A stretch of DNA of 17,668 nt from Planctomycetota bacterium (GTDB lineage Bacteria; Planctomycetota; Phycisphaerae; FEN-1346). A program made the position numbers and the translations under genes. Of this stretch, positions 1-7,600 are shown piece by piece. The first letter of the stretch is position 1. Every line of letters starts with the position of its first letter. The DNA is taken from contig JAPLMO010000098.1 in NCBI GenBank assembly GCA_026386995.1, positions 1-17,668 of the forward strand, given 5' to 3'. Below the pieces are notes generated by a model. The model searched no databases and had not been told where the DNA came from. It saw only the letters and a program-made list of their open reading frames with translations.

Positions 1-38
1 GCGGCAGCGGCTCCGACACGATCTCCTTCGACGTGGAG
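1..38 (+). repeat. End of LamG-like module repeat, copy 1 (cut by window edge)
   Basis: These bases are identical to 2822-2859 and 15189-15226. They are the tail of the LamG-like module that precedes the RHS core, which shows that the gene at the left edge had the same upstream architecture for at least this stretch. Confidence 0.85.
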
Positions 39-1670
39 AGCCATGCGTCGGCGCCTGCGGCGGCGGTGGCGCAGGATTACTACTACAACGAGTCGTGGCA
101 GGTGCTGGAGGAGCGGACGGACGGCGACGCCTCGGCCCAGTACCTGTGGGACCCGCGGTACGTCGATGCCCCGGCCCTCAGGTGGCGCGACGCGGACGCG
201 AATCCCGGAAACGGCCTTGAAGAAACGCTCTACTATTGTCAAGATGCCAACTGGAACGTGACGGCGGTGGTGAGCGCCGCCGGAAGTGTGGTGGAGCGGT
301 ACATGTACGACCCCTACGGCAAGGCGACGGTGCTGGAGGCCGACTGGTCGGCCGACGCGGACGGCGCATCCGATGTGGCCAACGCGCGGCTGTTCCAGGG
401 CGAGGAGTTCAACGCCGAGACGGGTCTTTACTCGTCGCGCGTGCGGCCGGCGTATCATCCGACGCTGGGCGTCTGGCTGAGCCGCGACCCTGCGGGCGAC
501 GTGGACGGGTCGAACCTGTATCAGTATTGCCGGAGCAATCCCGCAGCCGGCACGGACCCGATGGGCCTGTGCAAAGGCACGGCGCCGGGTAGCGGTTCGG
601 GCGGCACGATGAAACTCCCCGGCTGGAAGGACATGACGCTGACGATAGGCTCGAACTCGCAGGGCGGCGGCACGCCGGCGAGCCCGACGCTTAACATCGA
701 TCCGAATATGCAGGGCGGGACTTCGTCGGGTCCGGTCGCGCCGGCCGACTGGGGAACGCCGACGGTCAGTTATGGCCCTCCGGGCGGCGGCAATTCATCT
801 TCCGGGGCCGACGCGGGGGCGGCAGCGGCCCAACCCCAGCCCCAACCCGCGTCGCCAACGCTCGGGGAGGGGCTCAGCTATGCGGCAAGTCATCCCATGA
901 CGACTTACGGCCTGTATTTGAAGGCATTGGGAGGTTTGTTCACCGGGAACGTGGATAAGATTGCGCGTGCCGCCGACGACTTCACGTTTGCCGCCTCGAC
1001 AGATTACACGACGTGCAACGAGTACGCCTTGGCGGGCAAGTCGGTTGTGCAGGGAGTCCTGAACACGGCGAACGGTGTTACCGATCAGGCGATCGGACTT
1101 CTCAATCTGTCGATCACAATAAGCCCAGGAGGCCAGGCGGCGCGGTTGCTTGGGTTTGATCTGAGCATCCCCCAACCCGACTGGAGCTTGAATCTTGTCA
1201 CCACGGAGTACGGGGGGCACGAACTGGGCAAGTTTGTCGGCGGCACGTCGGCCATATCGGCCGGGATGCTTATTGGGGGCGAAGCCATTGCGGCCGCAAG
1301 GTTGGCGCGGTTGGCCCCAGTTGAAACAGGCCAGAGCATCATCTTTCGCACGGCGCAGGCACAGGCGGATGGAGGAGTCAATGGACTGCAACAATTCATG
1401 TCCGCGAATCAACTCAAGGCGTTCAACGCGAACCCTGCATCTGGCAGCCGGTTCTTGGGAACGGCCGCACACAAGGCAACTGCGCAGGCCCTTGAGGCCC
1501 AGTACCCAGGAAGGTTCAGCTACAACAGGGTCGGCCCTGACTTCCTCGACACGATGACGGGCGAGATGATCGAATTGACCACGCCGGGTCAGGTTGGCGC
1601 ACATATTGCCAAGGGCGGGGCCTATACAGGTGCTACGTATTCCACATACTTGCTCCCCAGGGTTCCGTGA
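3..1670 (+). CDS. RHS protein C-terminal part with nuclease-like toxin tail (5' end outside window)
   Basis: The frame is open from position 3, reading GSGSDTISFDV, so the gene begins upstream. The GTG at 33 is an internal codon, not a start. Positions 39-572 encode the RHS core end: YYYNESWQ, LWDPRYVDA, LYYCQDANWNVTA, YDPYGK, ETGLYSSRVRP, WLSRDP, then DPMGLC at 555-572, the usual boundary between RHS shell and toxin tail. A Gly/Ser/Pro/Gln-rich linker follows (to about 860), then a hydrophobic, glycine-rich pre-toxin stretch (about 1230-1310). The last 75 codons contain G-P-D-F-L-D (from 1533) and E-L-T (1572-1580), spaced like the PD...ExK/T core of restriction-endonuclease-fold toxins. The RHS assignment is firm. 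The nuclease call is inference from one motif. The 9-nt gap to the next gene fits a toxin-immunity pair. Confidence 0.85.
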   Translation, partial: GSGSDTISFDVESHASAPAAAVAQDYYYNESWQVLEERTDGDASAQYLWDPRYVDAPALRWRDADANPGNGLEETLYYCQDANWNVTAVVSAAGSVVERYMYDPYGKATVLEADWSADADGASDVANARLFQGEEFNAETGLYSSRVRPAYHPTLGVWLSRDPAGDVDGSNLYQYCRSNPAAGTDPMGLCKGTAPGSGSGGTMKLPGWKDMTLTIGSNSQGGGTPASPTLNIDPNMQGGTSSGPVAPADWGTPTVSYGPPGGGNSSSGADAGAAAAQPQPQPASPTLGEGLSYAASHPMTTYGLYLKALGGLFTGNVDKIARAADDFTFAASTDYTTCNEYALAGKSVVQGVLNTANGVTDQAIGLLNLSITISPGGQAARLLGFDLSIPQPDWSLNLVTTEYGGHELGKFVGGTSAISAGMLIGGEAIAAARLARLAPVETGQSIIFRTAQAQADGGVNGLQQFMSANQLKAFNANPASGSRFLGTAAHKATAQALEAQYPGRFSYNRVGPDFLDTMTGEMIELTTPGQVGAHIAKGGAYTGATYSTYLLPRVP

Positions 1671-1674
1671 GGTG
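1669..1674 (+). promoter_or_regulatory. Ribosome binding site GAGGTG overlapping the toxin stop codon
   Basis: GAGGTG begins inside the TGA stop (1668-1670) of the toxin gene and lies 5 nt before the ATG at 1680. This supports that start and suggests the two genes are translated from one message. Confidence 0.6.
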
Positions 1675-1679
1675 TCCAA

Positions 1680-2450
1680 ATGAAAATCAAAGTAAAGGTC
1701 GTCGGCCGGATCGAGGTTCCGAAGGACCGTTGCGTCGTCCTCGACCACGTACGGTTGACGGGCGAGGATTTTTTTCCCGACCGCGAACTCATGCAGTTCT
1801 GTGTGATCGGCAGTCGGCTTGAGCGGTGCCGCTTTGATGGGTTTTGCATGCTCAAGACGTATGCATCATTTGGTGCCGGAACGGAGCAGTCTGAGTACAT
1901 CGATTGCACGTTCGATGGCGCCAAGATGTATATCAGCCCTGGGGGTCGCGAGCGATTCGTGAGGTGCTCATTCAGGAACGTTGACATTCGCGAGTGGCTC
2001 TGCACCACAACCGAGTTGATCGACTGCACGTTTAGCGGAAGGCTGCGCAAAGCCATATTCCACGGGACTGTACCAGAAAAGGACCGCGCCCTACTCGGGC
2101 GGAAGCGTAACGAGTTTCATGGCAACGATTTTTCTGGCATGGACTTGATTAACGTGGATTTTCGGAAGGGGATTGATCTGACTCAGCAACGGTTGCCATC
2201 GGGTCCCCAGTATCTATACCTGCCCGATGCCGCCGCCTCATTGGCCCGGGCTCGTTCCGAACTGGTTAACTGGGAAGGTAGCCCAGAGGCTTGCCGGGTG
2301 GCCCTACAGATGGTCGATAATTGGTTGGAGGACGAGGTGTTAAAGGATGGCCAGCAGCAGTTGTTCTTGAGGCCCGAGAATTATTACGGGTATTCGGCGC
2401 TACCGCGTGAGGCGATTGACAAAGTGTTCTCTTTGCTTCGCCCCAGTTAG
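1680..2450 (+). CDS. Pentapeptide-like probable immunity protein
   Basis: A 256-residue soluble protein with no signal peptide or membrane segment. Residues about 20-165 contain irregular units with alternating F/L and C/D positions, such as LERCRFDG, YIDCTFDG, FVRCSFRN, LIDCTFSG, NDFSGMD and NVDFRKG. This is the signature of a pentapeptide-type right-handed beta helix with non-canonical spacing. The C-terminal 90 residues lack the repeat and look alpha-helical. The start is supported by GAGGTG 5 nt upstream. Its position directly 3' of a toxin tail, with a 9-nt gap, argues that it neutralises the nuclease-like domain of the preceding gene. Pentapeptide-repeat proteins are known next to polymorphic toxins; the pairing here is inference from context. 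Confidence 0.75.
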   Translation: MKIKVKVVGRIEVPKDRCVVLDHVRLTGEDFFPDRELMQFCVIGSRLERCRFDGFCMLKTYASFGAGTEQSEYIDCTFDGAKMYISPGGRERFVRCSFRNVDIREWLCTTTELIDCTFSGRLRKAIFHGTVPEKDRALLGRKRNEFHGNDFSGMDLINVDFRKGIDLTQQRLPSGPQYLYLPDAAASLARARSELVNWEGSPEACRVALQMVDNWLEDEVLKDGQQQLFLRPENYYGYSALPREAIDKVFSLLRPS

Positions 2451-2470
2451 GGGGGAATTCGAATTCGGGG

Positions 2471-2611
2471 GACGATACTGAGTTTGCCTTGACGACCGTC
2501 GGCATGAGTACCGTTGTTGCGGTCGAGGCTTATGGCTATGCTTATGACATTACCTTCAACCGTCTCCAGCGCGACAACCTTATGAGCGCGGCCCTCAGCA
2601 AACTTTGGTAA
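2471..2611 (+). other. Possible coding remnant between immunity gene and broken RHS copy
   Basis: One forward frame reads smoothly for 46 codons (DDTEFALTTVGMSTVV through LMSAALSKLW) to a TAA at 2609-2611, but no convincing start or ribosome site precedes it. The region just upstream (2457-2468) is GAATTCGAATTC. It may be the 3' end of a lost immunity or toxin gene. I do not recognise the family. A reverse-strand frame over the same bases is also open, so coding status is uncertain. Confidence 0.25.
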
Positions 2612-2622
2612 GCGTCCGGTGA

Positions 2623-3168
2623 ACCCCATCTTGTGATCCCACCCATACCGGCGTCGTCCAGGGCACGAAGTACTACCTGAGCGTCAGCCGCCCGACGGCC
2701 GACAGCATCGAACTGGCGATCTATTCCAACGCCGCACGGACGACGCTCCTGGATACCCTCTCGGTCACCGTTAACTCCGGCCGCACGTGGCGGTACCTGT
2801 TCGGGGCCGACTCGTACAACAGCGGCAGCGGCTCCGACACGATCTCCTTCGACGTGGAGAGCCATGCGTCGGCGCCTGCGGCGGCGGCGGTGGCGCAAGA
2901 TTACTACTACAACGAGTCGTGGCAGTGCCTTGAGGAGCGGGCCGGCGGCACGTCAGCCGTCCAGAACCTGTGGGACATCCGGTACATCGATGCCCCGGCC
3001 CTCAGGTGGCGCGACGCGGACAAAGACGCCAACCCCACCCGGCGAAAGCCCATTGACAACAGCCCTACTTCCACTAAAGTAGTAAAGGCGTATCCAGAGC
3101 GGGCGGACAGGGCGACATCTTGCCCGTGTCCGCTGCATGGGATTGGGCGAGTTGTCCCGATCTTGTGA
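2623..3168 (+). pseudogene. Broken second copy of the LamG-like/RHS core module
   Basis: After a TGA at 2620, the frame reads THTGVVQGTKYYLSVSRPT and continues as the LamG-like module, then SHASAP, YYYNESWQ, LWDIRYIDAPALRW and DADKDANPT. RHS similarity ends at about 3036, before LYYCQDANWN, and the frame runs through unrelated sequence to a stop at 3166-3168. No start codon precedes the homologous part; the first GTG is at 2854, an internal position. It has no core end, no DPMGL boundary and no toxin. It looks like a recombination or deletion product. Its core half (2860-3036) is more diverged from copies 1 and 3 than its LamG half. Confidence 0.8.
2640..2859 (+). repeat. LamG-like module repeat, copy 2 (220 bp)
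   Basis: By eye this is identical to 15007-15226 except for one base (ctatt against ctact), i.e. 219/220. The left border falls at cacccatacc, where similarity to the giant gene starts abruptly. Such identity indicates very recent duplication, gene conversion or an assembly repeat. Confidence 0.9.
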
Positions 3169-3232
3169 AATCAAGTACAGGATTGGGTACAGGTTGAATT
3201 GTGGCCCGATACGTGGCAAGCGTGTTGTCGCG

Positions 3233-3359
3233 TAAGTCCTTGCGGTGTAAGTGTTTGCGCCCGTAGCTCAGCAGGATAGAGCGGCGGTTTCCTAAATCTT
3301 TTCCCCCATTGAGCGCAAGTTGTTGTGGCTGCTGTAATTACGTTTGCCGTAAGGACTTA
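3233..3359. repeat. Inverted repeat flanking the truncated tRNA
   Basis: TAAGTCCTTGCGG at 3233-3245 is matched in inverted orientation by CCGTAAGGACTTA at 3347-3359, 12 of 13 bases. The arms enclose the tRNA half at 3257-3296. A second 10-bp inverted pair, GGCGGTTTCC at 3283-3292 and GGAAACCGCC at 3400-3409, starts inside the tRNA anticodon stem. These could be recombinase arm sites or remnants of structured RNA; function is unknown. Confidence 0.5.
3257..3296 (+). tRNA. Truncated tRNA-Arg(CCU), 5' half only
   Basis: The sequence fits a tRNA 5' half. The acceptor strand is gcgcccg (3257-3263), then TA at positions 8-9. The D-arm is gctc / agcaggata / gagc (3266-3282), followed by the anticodon stem gcggt (3284-3288) and loop TTCCTAA (3289-3295) with anticodon CCT. 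The first closing base A is present at 3296. After that the expected CCGC is replaced by unrelated tctttt. No T-arm and no CGGGCGC acceptor complement are seen downstream in the gap. The gene cannot make a tRNA as it stands and probably marks a recombination or integration boundary. Confidence 0.75.
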
Positions 3360-3742
3360 TCGTCACCCGGCGAATACCGCAGCAACCGCTAGAACCGCTG
3401 GAAACCGCCCGTCCGGTTGTCGCGACAACCGCTCCCACGGATGAGCGCTGTGTTGAGAACTCGTTGCGTTGGGCAAGGTGTGCGGATAACTGTGTCGGCC
3501 CTTTACACTCCAGGCCAACAACAAGCCGGTGGGCTGGTAATTAAACGGAGGTCCGGGAACAGTACAACCCGCCGTGCGGCGAAAAGTGACCTGTGGCGTC
3601 CGTAACTCGGTCAGTCCAGGCCATCCCCTTCGAGAACAGAAGTCCTTGACCACGAAAGCACCAGCGCCGTTCGGCGTTAGCCCGGCCGTTTTGGCCGCGC
3701 CTGTCTGAGGAATTCCGTCCATGCCGCCGCACAGAACGCTTT
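3297..3742. other. Non-coding spacer with palindromes
   Basis: I see no convincing gene here. The open frames are short, lack ribosome sites and do not resemble known proteins. The stretch holds repeated AACCGC motifs at about 3383-3435, a perfect 18-bp palindrome at 3414-3431, a CGCCG-TT-CGGCG hairpin near 3667-3678 and a CGGCC-GTTTT-GGCCG hairpin near 3681-3695. None is followed by a T-run that would make a standard terminator. Confidence 0.5.
3414..3431. repeat. Perfect 18-bp palindrome
   Basis: CGGTTGTCGCGACAACCG is fully self-complementary. It is preceded by three AACCGC direct motifs and ends in a fourth. The form is that of an operator or recombinase site, but nothing in the sequence assigns it to a protein. 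Confidence 0.6.
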
Positions 3743-3774
3743 CGTATTCTTCTTATCACGTATTCTTCTTATCA
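3743..3774 (+). repeat. Tandem 16-bp direct repeat, two copies
   Basis: CGTATTCTTCTTATCA occurs twice head to tail (3743-3758 and 3759-3774) just before a candidate promoter. It is more AT-rich than its surroundings, which suggests a regulatory site rather than coding DNA. Confidence 0.8.
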
Positions 3775-3775
3775 C

Positions 3776-3805
3776 TTGCAAAAATAGAATCGGGGCCGAT
3801 AAAAT
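3776..3805 (+). promoter_or_regulatory. Candidate sigma70-type promoter for the gene at 3859
   Basis: TTGCAA (3776-3781), an 18-bp spacer and TAAAAT (3800-3805) resemble -35 and -10 elements with 4/6 and 5/6 matches. It lies directly after the tandem repeat and about 55 nt before the chosen ATG. It is a prediction from consensus only. Confidence 0.4.
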
Positions 3806-3858
3806 GCGGCCGTGCGACGATGGACGCCCCGGCGGCCTTGCAGCGGGAGAATGCGACC

Positions 3859-4368
3859 ATGCCTGTAGATCCATCCAAGACGATGCTTCTGATTGCCGCC
3901 TGGCCCGACAGGCTGGTGGTGCCGGAACTGGTGGTCTGGGGCCTTAGCCACAGGCTCCACCGCGTTCAGTGGTACAGCCAGCGTTTCGTGGAGTGCGCGT
4001 ACAACGCTGCGATCCAGAAACTAGCCCTGCCCAGCGACTGCGATCATTTCATCTTCGCCGACCGCGACATGCGCCCCGGCCCCCGGACCGAACTCTTTCT
4101 CCAGGCGGACGGCGAACTGGTGGCCTGCGAGTACCATGTGCGGAACGACGAGTCGTGGGACGACCTCCAGGCGATGCACTGCGGGCTGTGGCGGTGCAGT
4201 CGCCGGGTGCTGGAGACCATTCAGCCGCCGTGGTTCCAGCGCGTGCTGTCGGACGACGGGACGTGCGAGAAGTCGTGCGTCTGTAACTACTTCCGCAACA
4301 AGGCCTTACAGGCCGGATTCAAGGTCGTCCGGGCCGGCTGGTGCGGCCACACCTCTGAAAACCAGTAG
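3859..4368 (+). CDS. Small protein with possible GT-A type glycosyltransferase motif
   Basis: 169 residues from ATG 3859, chosen because GGGAGA (3845-3850) sits 8 nt upstream. In-frame ATGs at 3721 and 3820 would extend it, but the first lies upstream of the tandem repeat and candidate promoter. The protein opens with a hydrophobic strand (MLLIAAWP). It then has HFIFADRDMRPGP with D-R-D at residues 68-70, which resembles the metal-binding DxD of GT-A glycosyltransferases, and ends with a cluster of Cys (136, 140, 142, 162) and a CGH motif. There is no signal peptide. It is too short for a full-length family 2 enzyme, so a truncated or minimal enzyme is possible. I do not recognise a specific family. 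It stands alone between the tRNA fragment and the giant gene. It could modify the giant surface protein, but that is speculation. Confidence 0.6.
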   Translation: MPVDPSKTMLLIAAWPDRLVVPELVVWGLSHRLHRVQWYSQRFVECAYNAAIQKLALPSDCDHFIFADRDMRPGPRTELFLQADGELVACEYHVRNDESWDDLQAMHCGLWRCSRRVLETIQPPWFQRVLSDDGTCEKSCVCNYFRNKALQAGFKVVRAGWCGHTSENQ

Positions 4369-4570
4369 CGGTCAGGCATCCCTTTTCGATCCCTCCGACA
4401 GCCTTCACGGCCCACGGGCTGCCCGCTCAAGGGCAATCAACCGGTTGCCAAGACGCTGCCGGCGATGGTTTACGCACCATTTCCGGCCTGGCCGGAGGCC
4501 TGTTGCCTCCCTGCTGTGACAACACGGTGTCACACCTGCAAAAAAACGCTTCTAGAGTGGTGACTTTTGG
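4369..4570. other. Intergenic region with hairpins
   Basis: No gene is seen. It contains GGAGGC-CTGTT-GCCTCC (4494-4510), a GATGGT...ACCAT hairpin near 4464-4481 and the palindrome described separately. The hairpins lack a following T-run, so termination of the upstream gene is not clearly marked. Confidence 0.4.
4515..4534. promoter_or_regulatory. Operator-like inverted repeat upstream of the giant gene
   Basis: TGTGACA and TGTCACA form 7-bp perfect arms around acacgg. The site ends 36 bp before a candidate -35 element. The following A-run (4540-4546) is on the wrong strand to make it a terminator for the upstream gene. It is a possible repressor or activator site. Confidence 0.4.
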
Positions 4571-4599
4571 TTGACACCGACGCGGGGCGATATCAGAAT
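4571..4599 (+). promoter_or_regulatory. Candidate sigma70-type promoter for the giant gene
   Basis: TTGACA (4571-4576) is a perfect -35. After a 17-bp spacer comes CAGAAT (4594-4599), a 4/6 match to -10. Transcription would begin near 4606, only about 7 nt before the first in-frame ATG (4613), which favours the ATG at 4652 or a later one as the true start. Confidence 0.5.
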
Positions 4600-4651
4600 C
4601 TGACCTTGCCGGATGACAACAAGGGCTTTGATTCTTTTGAAAGGGCGGGGC

Positions 4652-7600
4652 ATGCGGCGCGCCAACCACCTCACTTCACAGTTCCAGTCTTGTAACATGC
4701 GGCAGCACTCCTGCAACATGGAGTTCCAATCCTGCAACATGAAGGCGGGCGGGCCGGAAATCCACCCGCCCGTTCTGGAAATTCTGGAGCCGCGGCTGCT
4801 ACTGACGGTGTTGTATTGGGATCCGGACGGCAATCCGGCCAACAACAACGTTGATGGGACCTGCCTCGGCGGCGCGGGCAATTGGACGACCGACACGCAG
4901 TCCTTGTCGTGGTGGGACCCAAGCAATCCAAGCGTTAACGTCGCGTGGAACAACTCAAACGCCGACGAGGCGGTCTTCATAGGCACCTCGTGCGGCGACA
5001 CGGCGGGGCCGGTTTCTCTGGCTGCCGGTGGCATCACCGCCGGGTCCATTACGTTCAAGACAGACGGCTACACAATCCAGAACAACACTTTGACCCTCTC
5101 CGGCGGCGATGTCACGCTGGACGGCGTCCACAACGTCTACGCCACGATCAGTTCCGTGATCGCCGGCAGCGCAGGGCTCTCCGTGAATGGCTGGGGCGGC
5201 TTGACGCTGAACGGCAGCAATACCTACACCGGCGGCACGACCATCAATGATAGCATACTAACGATCACGAGCAGCGAGGCCCTGCCTGGCAACGTGGCCG
5301 ATGACGGGCATTTGTGTTTCGTCACGGATTCCAGCCTGTCGTACAGTGGCGACATTAGTGGCGACGGCACAGTATCGGTTGGCGGCGGTGGCACGGTGAC
5401 CCTGTCAGGCTGCAACACGTATGCTGGAGTCACTTACATTCAGGGCACGCTCGTCCTCGATGGTGGTGAGTACACCCTTCCGACAACCACGCCCCTGTCC
5501 TTGTGGGGCGGCGTGGTCCAACTGAACGGTAACAGCCAGGAGGTGGCGGGCCTGACCGGAGGCGGCCAGATCATCAACGGGAGCACTACGCCTGCGACAC
5601 TGACGGTGAATTACACCTGCACCGAAGATGTGATGACGTTTGATGGCATCTTGGGCGGCACGACCGAGGAAGAGAACAATTTCGGGCTGACCAAGATCGG
5701 CCAGGGCACGTTGGCGCTGGCCGGGGCCAACACCTACACCGGCGACACGGTCATTGCCGAAGGCACGCTCGGGCTCGCGGGTGCTGATGATCGCCTGCTA
5801 ACCACCACGACGGTTATCCTCGGCGGCGAGATCAGTAACACCAGCGGTATTCTCGACCTGGGCGGCTGCAATCAGACGGTGGCGCGGCTGAGGATGGTCG
5901 GCACAGGCACGGAGAACAGGGTTATTAATGGAGGCGGCGGCACGCCAGTGCTGACCGTCAATGTTGCCTGTGAGACCGACGACTTCGAGTTTGACGGTAT
6001 CCTGGGCGGTTCGGGCAGCGAGAACGGCTTCGGCCTGACCAAGGAGGGCGCCGGCGCTTTCTTCCTCAGCGGGGTGAACACGTATTCGGGTGCCACGAAG
6101 ATTGCTGAGGGTGTTCTGAGGGTCGTATTGCCGCCTGACGAGCCTGACGAGAGGAGCCTTCCGGACAGCAGCAATCTGTTTCTTGCGGGCGGTGTTTTGG
6201 AAAACAACGGTCTGGCGAGTCTGACTCGGCAAATCGGAGATGGTGCAGGTCAGATCCGATGGCTCGGGGACGGCGGGTTCAGCGCCCATGACGGGAGATT
6301 CACCGTCACGGTGACCGGAGCCGGAGGGCAGCCGCTGTGCTGGGGCACCGGCAGTTTCATGCCGAGCAGTCTCATGTTCGGCTCCGAGTTGACGGCCAAT
6401 GACGAAGTGGATTTCGCGGTTTCCATCGATCTTGACGGTAACTTGGGAATCATCAATGTTGTCGACAGTTACGGGTCGTTGAACGACTCTGTTGCGATGA
6501 TCGGGGGGATATTCGGAGAAGGGAGCCTGAAGAAAGTTGGTGCAGGTAAACTCATCTTAACCGCTCAAAACTCTTATAGTGGCGACACAACCGTCGAAAG
6601 CGGCGTGCTTGCGATTGCGGGCGGAGACAACCGCCTTCCTGAAGGTACAACGCTCGCCCTTGGTGCTGAATCGAATACGGCGGTCTTTGCGCTGAACGGC
6701 TTCAGCCAGAAAGTGGCGGGCCTGACGGGTACTGTAACCAGTGCCGTTGTCAACGGCCTAGTTGGAAACTGTACGCCAACGCTTACGATTAATTATACCT
6801 GTACAGGCAGTGTTCTGGAGTTTCTGGGTGTTCTGGGTGACGGCGGTGAGGGGGGCGACAATTTTGGCCTTACCAAGACGGGCGAGGGGGTACAGGTCCT
6901 TTCGGCGCAGGGTACCTACACCGGAGACACAACCATTGAGGGAGGCATCCTGCGCTTCACGGAAGCATCCTATTTGCCGGATGACAGCCATCTTTGCCTG
7001 GATGGCGGCACCTTTGAAAGCAAGGGCGTGTTTAGCAGGGACTATGGCTCAGACGCCGGCCAGGTTTGTTGGCACAACGCGGGCCGGTTCAGCGCCTATG
7101 GCGAGGAAGTTGACGATAAGTTGACCGTTGCTGTCGACGGACTTGGCGAGGGGGCGCAGGACTTCTGTTTTGGCTCTCCATATGCCAATCGCGAGGTTGA
7201 GTTCACGAGCGGCATGGCGCTGGATGGGGGACAGTTGTTTGTGCAAGTTGAGGACAACCCCAACGTGCCCACCGACTTCGCAACGCTCTCCGGTGCGATC
7301 TCGAGTGGGGGGCATCAAAGCGATATTGTCAAAGCCGGCGACGGCAGACTTCGCATCTCGGGCGACAATGGCGGGTGGAACGGCGATACGTATATTTTAG
7401 GCGGCATACTCGAACTTGGCCATGACAACGCTATACCGATAGATAGGACCGTGACGCTTGCGGGCGGAAGTCTTGCGTTAGATGGCTGCCGTCAGGATGT
7501 GGCGCTGCTGGTGGCGGAAGGCTCCTCTGTCAACAACCGCGTTATCAACGGCGGTAACGAGAGAGGCACGCTCTGGATGAACCCAGGGGGCTACGATCAG

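Noticed and set aside
795..1748. Long reverse-strand open frame (317 codons) opposite the nuclease tail
   Set aside because: It lies antisense to a well-supported RHS gene, has no ribosome site or recognisable domain, and is typical of GC-rich shadow frames.
2457..2468. GAATTCGAATTC as a cloning or vector scar
   Set aside because: There is no vector-like sequence around it; a 12-bp palindromic repeat can occur naturally. Reads would be needed to say more.
3257..3420. Group I intron in tRNA-Arg(CCU)
   Set aside because: Such introns are known in this tRNA, but I find no 3' exon with T-arm and acceptor strand downstream, and the inverted copy of the exon end does not give the expected U-G pair at the splice site.
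4515..4534. CRP-like binding site
   Set aside because: The TGTGA and TCACA halves are separated by 10 bases rather than the required 6.
4494..4546. Intrinsic terminator after the gene at 3859
   Set aside because: Hairpins are present, but the only homopolymer is an A-run on the forward strand, placed so that it would not give a U-tract in either plausible direction.
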